Positions 5,979 to 6,583 of a stretch of DNA of 6,583 bases are shown piece by piece. Under the pieces are notes generated by a model. It saw nothing but the letters and a program-made list of their open reading frames with translations, had not been told where the DNA came from and did no database searches. The first letter of the stretch is position 1; each line of letters begins with the position of its first letter. The position numbers and the translations under genes were made by a program. The DNA is from JACCUZ01 sp038246575. GTDB taxonomy: Bacteria > Actinomycetota > Actinomycetes > JACCUZ01. Location: the NCBI GenBank assembly GCA_038246575.1, contig JBBRVU010000212.1, positions 1 through 6,583 on the forward strand. Reading direction: 5' to 3'.

Positions 5979-6443
5979 ATGGCCCAGGACTGGAATGCCG
6001 ACCTGTTCGTCAAGCTCTACTCGAAGATGGCGTTGGCGCTCGGCGTCACGCCCAAGGAGCAGACCGACGAGGAGCTGCTCGAGCTCCTCGGCGGCTCCCC
6101 ACCGCCACGTCCACAGACAAGTCTGGAGGCCCTCCCGGCCGACAACGCGGACTTCCTGCTCGCGATCTACAACCCGGGGCAGTACATTCCGGCGACGCTC
6201 GACCCGGTGCAGAACACCGTGGACCGGTACTCGCTGTCCGTGTTGTTCAACGTCGTGCCGCAGTTCAGCTGGGTGTTCAAGCCGGCGCAGACCACGATCA
6301 CCAACGCGTACGAGTCGGTCCTCGACTACAAGGAGACCCCGCTCACCCACTTGAACCCGGACCAGCAGAAGAAACTCGACGCGGCCAACGCCGTCCTCGA
6401 CGCCGACTACGACAAGTACGTCGATTACCAGGACAAGTACCTT
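5979..6443 (+). CDS. Hypothetical protein, interrupted by an IS5-family element
   Basis: ATG at 5979 follows a purine-rich AAGGGGA (5964-5970) eight bases upstream. The first 155 residues, to DYQDKYL, are the original gene; from about 6442 the sequence is IS DNA. The frame happens to stay open through the IS to the window edge, adding foreign residues. I do not recognise the family. Residues 1-40 are predicted helical and end in an acidic Leu-rich segment (EQTDEELLELLGG), then a Pro-rich linker (41-47). Residues 55-105 contain LLAIYNPGQYIPATLDP and SLSVLFNVVPQFSWVF, rich in aromatics. Residues 120-155 (LNPDQQKKLDAANAVLDADY, then DKYVDYQDKYL) look like a charged helix or coiled coil cut mid-way. 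There is no signal peptide or clear membrane segment. The protein follows the peptidase directly and probably belongs to the same transcription unit. The original length is unknown because the rest lies beyond the IS. Confidence 0.75.
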
Positions 6444-6583
6444 AGAACGTGTTGGGAAAGCGGCTACGAGGCCGCAGCTGGCTGCCAGGCTCGGCGGCCA
6501 GGGGCGGGTGCGAGTCGGCGGGTCATGAGTCCGATCATGGACCACTTGATCATGGCCTCGGCGTGTTCGGGGAGCCGTTCGTA
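6442..6583 (-). mobile_element. IS5-family element, transposase-3' end
   Basis: The coding pattern of the upstream gene ends at 6441-6443, and the sequence TTAGAACGTGTTGGGAAAGC begins there, 20 or so bases outside the transposase stop. This is where a terminal inverted repeat is expected. The local TTA/TA would fit the TA or TNA target duplications of several IS5 subgroups. The other end is outside the window, so the repeat pair and target duplication cannot be confirmed here. Confidence 0.75.
6464..6583 (-). CDS. IS5-family transposase, C-terminal fragment
   Basis: The frame enters from the right edge and ends at TAG (6466-6464), leaving 39 residues. YERLPEHAEAMIKWSMIGLM followed by TRRLAPAPGRRAWQP is the familiar C-terminal end of actinobacterial IS5-family DDE transposases: the YER motif belongs to the end of the catalytic domain (Y-(2)-R-(3)-E type: Tyr, Arg and Glu are all present in YERLPEHAEAM), then the KWSMIGLM(T)RRL helix and the Pro/Arg tail. 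The catalytic aspartates lie outside the window. It reads opposite to the gene it interrupts. Confidence 0.9.
   Translation of the reverse strand, partial: YERLPEHAEAMIKWSMIGLMTRRLAPAPGRRAWQPAAAS

Noticed and set aside
6444..6583. In-frame C-terminal extension of the unknown protein across the IS
   Set aside because: The - strand here encodes an IS5 transposase end; the open + frame is fortuitous.
1..6583. CRISPR arrays, tRNA, rRNA genes or tandem repeats
   Set aside because: No regularly spaced repeats, tRNA cloverleaf signatures or rRNA-like segments were seen on either strand.

Overview
The window is very GC-rich, with G or C at most third codon positions and GTG as well as ATG starts. 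Its insertion-sequence families (IS110, IS4-like, ISAs1-like, IS5) and LuxR-type regulator are of the kind common in soil actinobacteria, so I read it as an accessory, IS-scarred segment of an actinomycete (Actinomycetota) genome. I cannot name the genus.

Layout. (1) Bases 1-222 are the C-terminal end of an IS110-family transposase on the + strand. The element ends near 240 and has cut into the next gene. (2) Bases 238-1770 (- strand) are the N-terminal third or so of an SpvB/TcB-type insecticidal toxin complex gene. It has a good ribosome binding site and start, but it carries two frameshifts and is truncated by the IS110 element. (3) Immediately upstream of its start, 1798-1945 (- strand), is a relic of an IS4-like transposase N-terminal domain. 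(4) Bases 2045-3376 (+) encode an intact multi-pass membrane protein of unknown function with a soluble C-terminal helical domain. (5) Bases 3377-4264 are decayed DNA. On the - strand they hold an ISAs1-family transposase relic (3902-4118) and two small genes with an ATGA overlap (3614-3889 and 3498-3617), the second apparently frameshifted. (6) Bases 4265-6443 (+) hold three co-directional genes with short gaps (50 and 38 bases): a LuxR/NarL-type regulator with a degenerate receiver, a NAL1-like trypsin-fold serine peptidase with an intact His/Asp/Ser triad, and an unrecognised protein. (7) From about 6442 an IS5-family element on the - strand interrupts that last gene, and the window ends inside its transposase.

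The regulator-peptidase-unknown set is the most likely functional unit and the best candidate for something undescribed. It has no signal peptide or membrane anchor, so it would act in the cytoplasm. A 16-base palindrome in a locally AT-rich patch at the end of the regulator gene could be an operator or promoter element for the peptidase. The Tc-toxin locus is dead as it stands. The membrane protein is intact but has no obvious partner here.
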